Origin: Oscillatoria sp. FACHB-1407
Lineage (GTDB): Bacteria; Cyanobacteriota; Cyanobacteriia; Elainellales; Elainellaceae
NCBI RefSeq assembly: GCF_014697545.1
Contig: NZ_JACJSA010000005.1
Coordinates: forward strand, 347,785-411,784
Reading direction: 5' to 3'
DNA: 64,000 bases
The notes below the pieces were generated by a model. The model ran no database searches. It was not told the origin of the DNA and saw only the letters and a list, made by a program, of their open reading frames with translations. The translations under genes and the position numbers were made by a program. Position 1 is the stretch's first letter. Each line of letters starts with the position of its first letter. Shown piece after piece: positions 54,905 to 63,907 of the stretch.

Positions 54905-55400
54905 CCATCTATCCTTCACCTTTCCAAAAAATGACAGGTCTCGTGATAATTGAGGGCAACCTGATAAAAGGGCATGTATGCTGAGCCGTTAGAATAGTGT
55001 TATGCCATTCACCTAAAACTGTTAGTTTGGAGCCAATTTCTAAGAAATTGTATTTCTATACCAACCCAAGGGTTGATTAAGGCGGGTGCAGGGTGGGAAC
55101 TCCTGGTGAGGGCAAAGCCTCCAAACTTCCTCTTATCAACTGTCTCAACGTTGCTATAGAGTGCTCTATTTTGCTTTAGCTAAAAAATAACTGATGCACT
55201 CAGGGTTGCAAATCGCTTCATTCTGGGTCCAACAGACCAGTTTTGACAAAAAAACTAACGCTGCATAGTTTCTCCCTGCATAGTTCCGTAAAATGCATCG
55301 TATTCATTAATTACTCGGCTGTTGTTGTTGTGAAGTATGTGTTAATGCTTGATTGGCAGTTGTTGACCCCTGTGGGGGATCTTGACCCGGTGAGGTGGCG
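54905..55400. other. Intergenic with an R2 element upstream of the Ser/Thr kinase
   Basis: About 495 bases. An inverted R2-family copy lies at about 55,056-55,159 (GGTGCAGGGTGGGAACTCC, ends TATACC and GTTGCTATAG). The remainder up to the kinase start is AT-rich and probably contains its promoter. Confidence 0.5.
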
Positions 55401-56690
55401 ATGATTGACCCTAACATTGGGCGAATCTTGTCCAATCGTTATCAACTCGTGGAATTGCTGGGTCAAGGGGCCATGGGTCGCGTTTATGGAGCCAGAGACG
55501 TCCTCTTGGGTGGCGTTCCGGTGGCTGCTAAATTTCTGGCGCAAACCCTGTTGAATCAAAAGATGCGCGATCGCTTTGAAAAGGAAGCCAAAACCTGTGC
55601 GGGGTTAGGGCAGCGCAGCATGAATATTGTGCGAGTGATGGATTATGGAGCGGATGACGACGAAATCCCCTACTACATCATGGAATACCTTAAAGGGGAA
55701 AGCCTCAGCGACGTTATCAGCCGTCAGCCCCTGCCATTGCCTCGCTTTGTCCGATTGACCCGACAAGTCTGTTTAGGGTTGCAGTGTGCTCACCAGGGGA
55801 TTGAGATTGATGGCGAAATCTATCCCGTGGTTCACCGTGATATCAAACCCAGCAATATTCTGGTCATCCAGGATGAAAACTTTGGAGAGTTAGCCAAGAT
55901 TCTGGACTTTGGCATTGCCAAAGTGCTGCAAGCCGATAGCGGTCAAACCAACTGCTTTATGGGCACGCTGGCATATGCCTCACCAGAACAAATGGAGGGA
56001 CACGAGCTAGATGGGCGTTCTGACATCTACAGCCTCGGAGTCATGATGTTTCAGATGCTCACGGGCAAAATGCCTCTGCATGTAGACACACACACCTTTG
56101 GTGGCTGGTATCGGGCACACCATCAACAACCCCCACGCTCGTTTGAGTCAGCCAACTCCAATGTCAAGTTGCCCAAGCCACTTGAAAACCTGGTGATGAG
56201 TTGCCTCGCCAAGTCACCGAGCGATCGCCCCCAATCTATCAACGAGGTGTTAAAGGCACTCGATCCTTTCTATCAAAAATACAGTGCCTCTCAAGAACTG
56301 AGAGATCGCCTCAAGGATTTTGTGGGTCGGGTGCCAATCAATCCAACACCCAAAGTTCCGACTTCGCTCAACCCAGAAGAAATTTGTCGGTTAGCGTCGT
56401 GGCCTGCCGATAAACCTCGCGCCGAAATTGTCTTTCCCAATGCCATTCGGACGAGTAATGAGACACTGGCAACGCTTTGGGTCATGATGACGCAATCTGA
56501 GATTGAAAAGCGACTGATTTGCACCCGATACAAGCAATTTTTGTTTATTCCGGCTCCACACCCCACCCTTTTGTGGCTGACGGTGCTCTATAACCAGGAA
56601 TACGGTCCTCGTTGGGTGCCCTGCTATCTCGACCTGAAGTCAACTCAGGGACAAAAGATGGCACGCTTTGTGATTGAAAGCATAAGATGA
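55401..56690 (+). CDS. Serine/threonine protein kinase
   Basis: A 429-aa Hanks-type kinase. Gly loop LGQGAMGRVY, ATP-anchoring Lys in PVAAKFL, catalytic VVHRDIKPSNILV, DFGIAK and the activation segment YASPEQMEG are intact, so it should be active. Kinase domain about 13-290. The C-terminal 130 residues (from about 300) are a separate soluble region of unknown role. No membrane helix. The ATG at 55,401 has GAGG 5 bases upstream. The stop codon lies within a strong hairpin, and the Tn7-like module follows on the opposite strand. Confidence 0.9.
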   Translation: MIDPNIGRILSNRYQLVELLGQGAMGRVYGARDVLLGGVPVAAKFLAQTLLNQKMRDRFEKEAKTCAGLGQRSMNIVRVMDYGADDDEIPYYIMEYLKGESLSDVISRQPLPLPRFVRLTRQVCLGLQCAHQGIEIDGEIYPVVHRDIKPSNILVIQDENFGELAKILDFGIAKVLQADSGQTNCFMGTLAYASPEQMEGHELDGRSDIYSLGVMMFQMLTGKMPLHVDTHTFGGWYRAHHQQPPRSFESANSNVKLPKPLENLVMSCLAKSPSDRPQSINEVLKALDPFYQKYSASQELRDRLKDFVGRVPINPTPKVPTSLNPEEICRLASWPADKPRAEIVFPNAIRTSNETLATLWVMMTQSEIEKRLICTRYKQFLFIPAPHPTLLWLTVLYNQEYGPRWVPCYLDLKSTQGQKMARFVIESIR

Positions 56691-56814
56691 GCAAACCGCT
56701 CATCTTATGCTTTCAGAATTGGCTGCTCATTTTATGCTTACGAAATACCCTTGAGTAAGCATAAAATGAACATGCGTCTACTAGCCTTGGTGATCGCTTC
56801 GGCAGGTAGGCGCA
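56676..56814. repeat. Cluster of three inverted repeats at the kinase/tniQ junction
   Basis: Hairpin 1: 18-bp perfect arms at 56,676-56,693 and 56,699-56,716 (TGAAAGCATAAGATGAGC) with loop AAACC, including the kinase stop codon. Hairpin 2: 15-bp perfect arms at 56,728-56,742 and 56,756-56,770 (TCATTTTATGCTTAC), related in sequence to hairpin 1. Hairpin 3: 10-bp arms with one mismatch, 56,773-56,782 and 56,805-56,814. Possible terminators and/or left-end sites of the Tn7-like element. Confidence 0.75.
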
Positions 56815-56833
56815 TGGATTCTCGATTCTTTTT

Positions 56834-58195
56834 TTAAAGAAATCCTAGCTGATACCGTACTTTATCTAAAGCCATGCAGACCTCCTCCTCTCTAAAGTAG
56901 GCAGGCTTACCTAAACGCAGGGAAATGCTACTGCGTGTTGGCTCTTCCCCTTCCTCGTAGAGTTTTATTGCAATTTCTTGGACTTCCAAGCACTTTTGAT
57001 TGATTTTACTAATGTGTTTAGATTTGCGATACTCTAAATATCGACCAGAGAGATTACGGCAAAGTTCTGGAAAGTGCCTGCGAAGAAAGTTTGGATCATA
57101 GTTAAGCTGTTTGGCAATGCGTTGCATTGACCAGGACGTATATGTATCGTTGTCAAGGAATTCTTTCAATAAAGAGTGAATTTTGGAGGCATCGAATGAT
57201 TTACTAGCGGAGCGTCTCGAATTGAAAATGACTGGACTGTGAGATGTTCTGATCGCCCCACTATTTTCCAAGTTAATACCAGTTTCTATGAGAAAATCGC
57301 TGACAGGTAGTTCCAAATAATGGCAAATCTTTAGAAGGGCATCAAGCTGTGGCAATACCTTGCCTGACATCCACAGCCAAACTGTATTTTTGGGCATCTC
57401 AAGCTGCCGAGCAAACTCGGCAGTATTTCCCTTAGCTATTTGATCAATACAGGCTCTTAGCTTCCTTGCAACCCTTTCCCTTGTTGGTGGACTAGGTAGG
57501 GATGGTGCTTTTACAAACAGATCCCCTACAGTTTCTGAAACCCATAGCTGCCAATCCAACCCACCTGGCTCCTCTTCCGTGTCTTTAAGCTGTTGACCAA
57601 GCCACTCTCCACATTTAGAACAACAGCCTGGGCGAGAGAGCCATCCTAAACAAGGTAGTTGACGTTCACAGTAAGGACAATGAGTATGCAAAGGCTGGCG
57701 GTGATAAGGACAGATTTTAACTACCTCCAGCGACCATAGGAGGAGATCACATACTGGTTGGTTCCCTGTGAGATAATCTTCGTAGCACTTAGGACACCAA
57801 GCACGATTACGGCGTAGTAACCCTTTGGCAGGAAAAACCTCGGCCCAGGTTAGCATGGTTAGTAATCTTAAATTATTCTGCGTAGTAAGTCTTTCCAGTG
57901 CCTGGACTAGATCAGCAGCCATAGCGCCTGTTCCATTAAAAGCTTCTGTACGACTGCTCATCCCATGAAGATAGCTCTTGCTATTAGGTTGTCTTAAAAA
58001 CGTTACAAATTCTTTTGCCAGTAGAGTGCCTGTATTAACGTAGTGAAGCCTAGCAAGGCGAGCAATGTATCCAGTCAAACTTTCAACGTAAGATGTACCA
58101 ATTCCTACGGGAGGCAGGCAATAGAGCCAGCTGCGTGGGGGAACTTCAGGCAAAGTGAGATCCCATGAATTATAAGAGGGGAAGATTTCATCCAT
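56834..58195 (-). CDS. TniQ/TnsD-like target-site selector, second copy (TniQ2)
   Basis: A 453-aa protein of the TniQ/TnsD family, which picks the insertion site for Tn7-like transposons by binding DNA and recruiting TnsC. The TniQ domain with zinc-binding Cys/His covers about 20-200 (Cys134, Cys137, Cys162, His165, Cys173, Cys176, Cys192, Cys195; RAWCPKCYEDY and HCPYCERQLPCLGW). A helix-turn-helix resembling XRE lies at about 255-300 (EFARQLEMPKNTVWLWMSGK). The C-terminal part (345-453) contains two more HTH-like segments. It is related to, but clearly different from, TniQ1 and lacks one C-terminal HTH repeat. It starts 15 bases after the tniQ1 stop; last gene of the module. Confidence 0.88.
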   Translation of the reverse strand: MDEIFPSYNSWDLTLPEVPPRSWLYCLPPVGIGTSYVESLTGYIARLARLHYVNTGTLLAKEFVTFLRQPNSKSYLHGMSSRTEAFNGTGAMAADLVQALERLTTQNNLRLLTMLTWAEVFPAKGLLRRNRAWCPKCYEDYLTGNQPVCDLLLWSLEVVKICPYHRQPLHTHCPYCERQLPCLGWLSRPGCCSKCGEWLGQQLKDTEEEPGGLDWQLWVSETVGDLFVKAPSLPSPPTRERVARKLRACIDQIAKGNTAEFARQLEMPKNTVWLWMSGKVLPQLDALLKICHYLELPVSDFLIETGINLENSGAIRTSHSPVIFNSRRSASKSFDASKIHSLLKEFLDNDTYTSWSMQRIAKQLNYDPNFLRRHFPELCRNLSGRYLEYRKSKHISKINQKCLEVQEIAIKLYEEGEEPTRSSISLRLGKPAYFREEEVCMALDKVRYQLGFL

Positions 58196-58210
58196 AGTCT
58201 TAGTTTCAAG

Positions 58211-59782
58211 TCAACCTTCCCAACCCAGTTGATGCCGAACTTCTTGCAAGGCTTCAATAGCAGCCTGCATCACAATTGACTTGGGCTTGCTTAAACAGTT
58301 TGAGACATTAGTACGTGTAGGTTCAATCCCTTGCTTATTTAACTGAAAAGCAACTTCTTTAACCTCTTGGCGAAGTTTTTCTATGCGGACTGTCTTGAGC
58401 ATCTGTCGATACTCTTTATGACGATCTGAAATAGCCCTAGATAGCTCTGGGAAAGTGGTTGTTAGCAGCTGAACACTAAATCCTTCCTGTCTAGCGACAT
58501 CTTGCATTGAGGGAGGTGGACATTCCTCCTTTTGAAGAGTACTCTCTAAGATACTTCGCATTTTTTCGAAGCGTCGCACCCTTTCATAATCAAGATGTTT
58601 CTCTGCGAGAGCGTAAGATAGACTTGAGGCGTGGTAGTACAATGGACCTGAGCTTGCATAACCGAGCCGTTTGCTTAACTCTGTAACCGATGGCGGTGGG
58701 TTTTCGAGTAGTGCCTCCTTTAAAGCAAGCTCTATACTGCTTTGATTATGTCGAATTACAAAACTTTCCCTTTTAGTAGAATTCTTTAATTGAGGCAGTC
58801 GTGCAGATGCTCTTGCCAGATCTTCTACTGTAGGCTCCTCTGTTAAAAACTTTAGTAAGGTAACTTCAAGATGCTTGCAAAGTTGTAACAATGTCTTTAA
58901 AGAGGGAAAAGTTTTTCCTTTAATATGGCGATGAATTTGTTGATCCTCTATACCAACTTTATTGGCAAAGCTGGACACATTTCCCTCAGAAGTTCCCTCT
59001 ACATAGGCAGCGATCGCCATTGAGATAGTTGCTTTAGATGGAGAACAGACTAGGCTAGGTGCAGTAGCAAGTAGGCTTCCTATGTTTTCAGAAGCCCATA
59101 ATTGCCAATTCAAGTCACTCTTTAAAGGCTCTCCTAAATCTGTTTGAATAGAATTCTGGTTAGTTCCCAGCCATTCCTTGCATTTAGAGCAGTAGCCAGG
59201 TCTAGAGTACCAATCAAGGGGCCTATTCTCTTTTTGGCAGTATGGACACTTAGTACAAAGAGGGTAGTGGTGATTGGAGCAGATTTTGATGGCATCAAAG
59301 AACCACAAAAGCGGCTCATAGATTTGCTTCCCAGCGTCCTTCCACTCCTGATAGCAGACAGGACACCAAGCTCGGCTAGGGCGAAGCAAATACCTGAGAG
59401 GAATTACTTCAACCCAAGGCAAAACCGATAAAAACTTTAAGTCATGACGTAGAGTCAAGTGTTCAAGTGCTGAGATTAAAGCACTAGTCCAATTAGATGC
59501 TCCATTGAAGGCTCGTGTGTAACGCCCGTATAGCTTATCTATGCCCCCTGCACGTCCATCAAATGTGTATCCCTCCTTCATCAGCGGACCGATTTGGGTT
59601 AGGATGAGCATTCCTGTTTCAACATAATGAGTTTCAGATAGGCGAGCGACATAACCTGTCAAACTTTCTACATAAGCTGTTCCCAAACCAATTGGTTCTA
59701 AACAGAATAAACGGCTGCGTGTTGGAGTTGTCGGCTCCTCCAAGTTCCAAGAGCCATAGATAATCCTTGAGTCAACCGTCAT
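58211..59782 (-). CDS. TniQ/TnsD-like target-site selector, first copy (TniQ1)
   Basis: A 523-aa TniQ/TnsD-family protein. The TniQ zinc region (about 25-205) has Cys140, Cys143, Cys168, His171/172, Cys176, Cys179, Cys182, Cys198 and Cys201 (RAWCPVCYQEW; CTKCPYCQKENRPLDW). An XRE-like HTH at about 265-310 (SFANKVGIEDQQIHRHIKGK) is followed by three HTH-like repeats to the end (about 345-400, 405-455, 460-523). This large DNA-binding C-terminus is typical of TnsD-type proteins that read a specific attachment site. Its ATG overlaps the end of tnsC by 11 bases, so they are translationally coupled. Large size and extra HTH repeats argue against the short CRISPR-guided TniQ type. Confidence 0.9.
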   Translation of the reverse strand: MTVDSRIIYGSWNLEEPTTPTRSRLFCLEPIGLGTAYVESLTGYVARLSETHYVETGMLILTQIGPLMKEGYTFDGRAGGIDKLYGRYTRAFNGASNWTSALISALEHLTLRHDLKFLSVLPWVEVIPLRYLLRPSRAWCPVCYQEWKDAGKQIYEPLLWFFDAIKICSNHHYPLCTKCPYCQKENRPLDWYSRPGYCSKCKEWLGTNQNSIQTDLGEPLKSDLNWQLWASENIGSLLATAPSLVCSPSKATISMAIAAYVEGTSEGNVSSFANKVGIEDQQIHRHIKGKTFPSLKTLLQLCKHLEVTLLKFLTEEPTVEDLARASARLPQLKNSTKRESFVIRHNQSSIELALKEALLENPPPSVTELSKRLGYASSGPLYYHASSLSYALAEKHLDYERVRRFEKMRSILESTLQKEECPPPSMQDVARQEGFSVQLLTTTFPELSRAISDRHKEYRQMLKTVRIEKLRQEVKEVAFQLNKQGIEPTRTNVSNCLSKPKSIVMQAAIEALQEVRHQLGWEG

Positions 59783-60920
59783 TTTGTTCTCCTGTAGGAC
59801 GACGGGTTGGGTTTGGCTTACCTACATTCCGAGGCTCTCCTTTTCCTTGAGAAGTTGCTGTATCAGATTGAGAAGTCACCTGTGTGATTGATGCTTGACT
59901 GGCAACTAGACCTAAAGCCATTCTTAAATCATTCTTCCCCGCATCCTTGTCCCTAAACTTCCCCTCCGCCTCCATAGCTTCGGTCAACATAATTTTGCAT
60001 TGTTCTACAGACCAAGCGTGCTTCATCAAATCTTTATAAGTGATCGTTTTTGCTGATGGATCAGTTTTAAGGACTGCACTGAGTGTACGAGATAGCCAAT
60101 CTTTAAGAATCCCAACGCAACCAATCGTCCGTTCATAGCAGAAATCCCAATGGCTAGCTAAGTCGGGCATTTCTGGTAGCGGTAAGTAGTATTGGAAAGT
60201 TTTAACAATATTTTCAAAAGTTTTTAGATCTTCAGGAGTTGATTGATAGCGTGAAAAGTGGATGTCAATACTACGACGGCATAACTGGGCACTTAAATTC
60301 CGAAGAACTATTAACTCATATGTTCCAACAAGAACAAATTGAACCCCAGAAATATTCGCAATAGATTTGATGCAATCTGTCTGATCCTTCAACTTACGTC
60401 CACTGCTTAACTTTCCTAGATTTTGGGCTTCGTCAATAAAGAATGCATCAGGATGACGTTGACGTAATGCTTCTTCAAAAGAGAGGCGCAACTTTAGTTT
60501 GTTTTTGTCAGGATTAGGCTTTTTTTTAGCGAAATCAGGAGAAACCTTGTTATCAATCAACGGTTCTTGCAAAGCAGTCAAACCCCGGACATAAAAATCC
60601 TTCCAGTCAAAATTGCTAAATTCTGGTGTTGCAGCTTCAACAACTGCACAGGGAATCCGTGCTCTATCCTCAAACAAAGTAGGTAAAGCAGACTCAATGA
60701 GAGTTTTTCTGACCTTGCGTATCAAAGTCGATTTGCCGACACCACTAGGACCAAATACAAAGACGAGTGGCGGTTTAGAAGATTCGTATATAGAGTCTGT
60801 CAATTGTTTAACCGCCTCAACTAACCTTGGATGTGGCATTGTATAGTTATCAAAAAAGATTGTCCTTTCCTGAACAGAAGAGTTTAATAGCTCACGGGGA
60901 AAACCATTCATTAGTTGCAT
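59772..60920 (-). CDS. tnsC: TnsC-like AAA+ ATPase of Tn7-like transposon
   Basis: A 382-aa AAA+ regulator that links target recognition by TniQ/TnsD to the TnsAB transposase. Walker A GPSGVGKS at residues 57-64 and Walker B FIDEAQ at 161-166, followed by a sensor strand QFVLVGTYEL, are intact. The Pro/Gly/Thr-rich C-terminal tail (from about residue 345) is probably disordered. The start codon overlaps the tnsAB stop codon by one base (TAATG), showing tight coupling. An internal ATG three codons later is an alternative. Confidence 0.92.
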   Translation of the reverse strand: MQLMNGFPRELLNSSVQERTIFFDNYTMPHPRLVEAVKQLTDSIYESSKPPLVFVFGPSGVGKSTLIRKVRKTLIESALPTLFEDRARIPCAVVEAATPEFSNFDWKDFYVRGLTALQEPLIDNKVSPDFAKKKPNPDKNKLKLRLSFEEALRQRHPDAFFIDEAQNLGKLSSGRKLKDQTDCIKSIANISGVQFVLVGTYELIVLRNLSAQLCRRSIDIHFSRYQSTPEDLKTFENIVKTFQYYLPLPEMPDLASHWDFCYERTIGCVGILKDWLSRTLSAVLKTDPSAKTITYKDLMKHAWSVEQCKIMLTEAMEAEGKFRDKDAGKNDLRMALGLVASQASITQVTSQSDTATSQGKGEPRNVGKPNPTRRPTGEQNDG

Positions 60921-63727
60921 TAAAACTCTCCATAAAATACAAAGTCATCTACGTCATCCTCAACACTTCTTGCTTCTCCTTCATTATTTTCTTCGGCAAT
61001 ATTTTTGAAAGTGTCAACTTTAGAGTTTGAGTTTAAGTTGATTTGAGAAACAATCTCAATATTCTGATGCGGCGATGCTTTTGAATTAATAGGGTTTCTA
61101 TTCTCGTCAAATCCAGCGTCAAGCATTTGCAAAACATGACGATTTTCGGAAGCTTTTAGGCGTTCTTCCATTAATCGTCCTTCTTTCGCTTCCACTGAAC
61201 TAAGAAATTGAACTAATTCTTTGTCAGTTTCAATGGTTTTTTGCCCTTGAAGAAGCTTACGCTTACGCAAATCTGCACTAGCAAGTCGAATTTCTTTTTC
61301 AGAACGACCCTGAAGATACTGATAGTAGTTAGATACACATTGTACCCACTGCCCTTGAACGAGAGCATAAGCAACCCCAGCATCAAACGGGTCATATCTT
61401 GCCTCTACTGAGGATCTCTCTATTTCTGGATTGCGAAAAGCGTTAGACCAGTAGTAGATATTGTGAATCTTTATTCCATAACCAGGTTGTACTTTCCGTG
61501 TACCACCATCAGGGGCAGGCAAAGTTAGTATGCGGAAAACTTCATCATATTCAACTCTCCGATGTGAACGATCACCTCCTAATGCAATTCCCTCATTAAA
61601 AGCTTCGCGGGGGCTTTTACCTAATGCTGAGTGTTCCCGCTTGTCATATATCTCATAAGCCCACTCACAAAGTGATTCGTAAAGAGCATCTAATGTCCAA
61701 GTCGCTAAAGTTTTAGGGTTGACTGATTTAGTGACTTGACGCTGTTTCTTCATGATTTGAGTGTTACCCGTCAACTCATGAATGAATTGGGTATTAGCAA
61801 TACCAAAGAGCCTTTCAGGGACAGCCCCAAATCGTGCTTTAGCTATAGGACGATGCTTCTTAGTGGAATAGTGGTAAGCTATTAACTGTTCGAAATAATG
61901 GCTGTGAAATTCTGGTCCATTATCTACTATTAGAGTTTGAGGAAATCTTCTAAATCGCTGTACACAAATACGCAATGCCATCATGCATGAGCGATAGCTT
62001 GGTTCCTCATAGGTGAGATAAACCACTAGTAATCTTCTTGAAAAGGCATCACACATAAAGGTAGCCCAAGGGCGACCAAGATTATGTTTTATTGCATCAC
62101 TAATAGAGATTTGGCTACAAGTAGTGAGAGATTGAATGGAACTAATTAATTGAATGTCTAGTTCTGTGTGGTCTAGATGAACAATCTCAAAAGGACGATT
62201 ACCATGTCGAGGAGTAGTAATTTCTAATTCCCAGTAAAACGGCTCCTTCTGAATAGCGGCTCGACGACCTTCGCGTTTAAATGTTTGATTAACTCCACTA
62301 CGTTGATTAATTACTTTGGAAAAGGTTGTTCGGCTTAATGGGATAAGCGGTGGTTCGTGAGCGGAGCATGCTTCAACATAACTTTGATAGACTCGAAGAA
62401 CTTTTCGGTTTTTGGAATTTTCATAATTTTCTTCTATAAATTTGATCATGAATTGATGAGAATTTTCATCAACCTTTAGCATATGGTTTCCCTTCTCATG
62501 ATTTCTAGAAAAAAGTCCAATATATCCATTTCCGTATAGTTCTTCAGACTTACGAAAGGAATCTCGCCAGCGACGAATTGTACTAGAGGGTCCAGGAGGA
62601 GGATTGTTACCTAAGTAGGGTTGAAGTATTTCGTATCGACGATTCGCTTCCTCAATATCTTCAGGACGAGCACGACGTAGGATCTCTTGGATTTCTGCCT
62701 TTGTTTCAACAATTTCCTCAACAGTTGGAGATAGTATCTTCCCTTCTGATATCAATCTTTCAATCGTGGGGTTTGGTAATGCAGTGAACTCTCCATCCGA
62801 TCGCAATAATGCTGTTGACGTAATACCAGTATTGGCTACTACCCAAAGCTCACCGTCCCAAAGCAGGGACGATCCTACAGCAATCTGAACGTTGTGAAGG
62901 CTGGTTGGGATACTAGAAGGACAGATGCTTGTAATCCGATCGAATGCTAAAGCCAGTTCTTTGTTCAGGAAGATACGCACTGTTTCTGGCTCAGCTAGCT
63001 TAAACCTTTCCAAATCCACGTATAGCTGGTCAGTAACAATTAAGGTATAAACATCATCTGCATTGAAGCCTTCAGCTTGCTGAAGCAATTCCGCAAGTGT
63101 GATTCCTGTTTCTGTTTCGACTTTGGCAACGACAGCTTGACTAGCTTCATCAGACACACTAGATGCTTCTAAACCGATGTAGTCTTCTAGCCAAACGAAA
63201 TTCTGTTGAAAAACCCAGCTAATCTCTGTGTCTGACCAGACGTTAAAGCTCAGCCCAAACCTTGATGCATATTCCTCACCAGGTGGACAATGCCATTTTT
63301 TGTCTTCTTCCTTTCGATAACGATTTGGACTATCCTGACCAAGTTTTATTAACTCTTGCTCGGTCTTGCACTCTTCCCATCCTGCTGAGTTAGTACGAAT
63401 GATAAAGAAATCCGGCGTATACCGGTGTCGATTTTGTCGCCCACTCTTCGCTTGATAAATAAGTTCGATGGATGGCGGCTGATCATAGTATTCCAGCACA
63501 TCTGGATCATGCTCCAGTTCGTATATACGTGCTAACTCATTTCGATGAGACTCAAACTGAATGGTCAATCCCATTTTCCGGCTGGAATAAAAGCCTGTAA
63601 CGCTAACTCTGTTACCTAGAACTCGACGTGAGGGATCAGAAGACCGGACCTCCTGAATAACCTTTCGTGTCATTTCCGAAAGAGTGAGGCGATCGCACAA
63701 CTGTCTAAATTCTTCTTTGCTTAGCAC
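60920..63727 (-). CDS. TnsA-TnsB fusion transposase (Tn7-like)
   Basis: A 935-aa fusion of the two Tn7 transposase subunits. Residues about 40-185 form a TnsA-type PD-(D/E)xK endonuclease: Glu59, Asp106 (YTPDFF) and Glu119-Cys-Lys121 (EECKTEQEL) are the expected catalytic residues. Residues about 375-470 are a HTH region. Residues about 510-640 are a TnsB/rve catalytic domain with Asp519 (VHLDHTELD), Asp602 (VDNGPEF) and Glu638 (GAVPERLFG), i.e. D,D-35-E. A C-terminal TnsB tail follows, with an acidic end (VEDDVDDFVFYGEF) that would contact TnsC. Start is GTG with GGAGG 7 bases upstream. First gene of the module; tnsAB, tnsC, tniQ1 and tniQ2 overlap or nearly touch. Confidence 0.93.
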   Translation of the reverse strand: MLSKEEFRQLCDRLTLSEMTRKVIQEVRSSDPSRRVLGNRVSVTGFYSSRKMGLTIQFESHRNELARIYELEHDPDVLEYYDQPPSIELIYQAKSGRQNRHRYTPDFFIIRTNSAGWEECKTEQELIKLGQDSPNRYRKEEDKKWHCPPGEEYASRFGLSFNVWSDTEISWVFQQNFVWLEDYIGLEASSVSDEASQAVVAKVETETGITLAELLQQAEGFNADDVYTLIVTDQLYVDLERFKLAEPETVRIFLNKELALAFDRITSICPSSIPTSLHNVQIAVGSSLLWDGELWVVANTGITSTALLRSDGEFTALPNPTIERLISEGKILSPTVEEIVETKAEIQEILRRARPEDIEEANRRYEILQPYLGNNPPPGPSSTIRRWRDSFRKSEELYGNGYIGLFSRNHEKGNHMLKVDENSHQFMIKFIEENYENSKNRKVLRVYQSYVEACSAHEPPLIPLSRTTFSKVINQRSGVNQTFKREGRRAAIQKEPFYWELEITTPRHGNRPFEIVHLDHTELDIQLISSIQSLTTCSQISISDAIKHNLGRPWATFMCDAFSRRLLVVYLTYEEPSYRSCMMALRICVQRFRRFPQTLIVDNGPEFHSHYFEQLIAYHYSTKKHRPIAKARFGAVPERLFGIANTQFIHELTGNTQIMKKQRQVTKSVNPKTLATWTLDALYESLCEWAYEIYDKREHSALGKSPREAFNEGIALGGDRSHRRVEYDEVFRILTLPAPDGGTRKVQPGYGIKIHNIYYWSNAFRNPEIERSSVEARYDPFDAGVAYALVQGQWVQCVSNYYQYLQGRSEKEIRLASADLRKRKLLQGQKTIETDKELVQFLSSVEAKEGRLMEERLKASENRHVLQMLDAGFDENRNPINSKASPHQNIEIVSQINLNSNSKVDTFKNIAEENNEGEARSVEDDVDDFVFYGEF

Positions 63728-63907
63728 CCTCCTGCCTCCAAAGAATAGTCCATTGCTTGGCGAAACCTTCCCCGCAAAGATCCTTCACCTAGATCAAGAT
63801 CTATGCTGATCTATCAGCACATGATACTACTCAATTTAGAGTAACACTGTGTGCTTATAAACCAGAAGTTAATAAAAATTTGTTTCTGTAAGATCTTTGG
63901 TAATTGC
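63728..63907. promoter_or_regulatory. Upstream region of tnsAB, candidate Tn7-like right end
   Basis: About 180 AT-rich bases between the tnsAB start and the next coding sequence. Should contain the tnsAB promoter and, by analogy with Tn7, the transposon end with TnsB-binding repeats. A 7-bp-arm hairpin (TGCTGAT-CT-ATCAGCA) lies near 63,808-63,824. CAAAGATC (about 63,772) and GATCTTTG (about 63,895) form a distant inverted pair. No clear 5-bp duplication or terminal TGT/ACA could be fixed. Confidence 0.45.

Noticed and set aside
56676..56814. CRISPR-like repeats near the Tn7-like module
   Set aside because: The repeats are nested inverted hairpins of differing length, not regular direct repeats with spacers; no CRISPR array is present.
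56834..63727. Known CRISPR-associated transposon (CAST)
   Set aside because: No cas gene or guide array is seen, and both TniQ proteins are long TnsD-like forms. A distant cas locus outside the window cannot be excluded.
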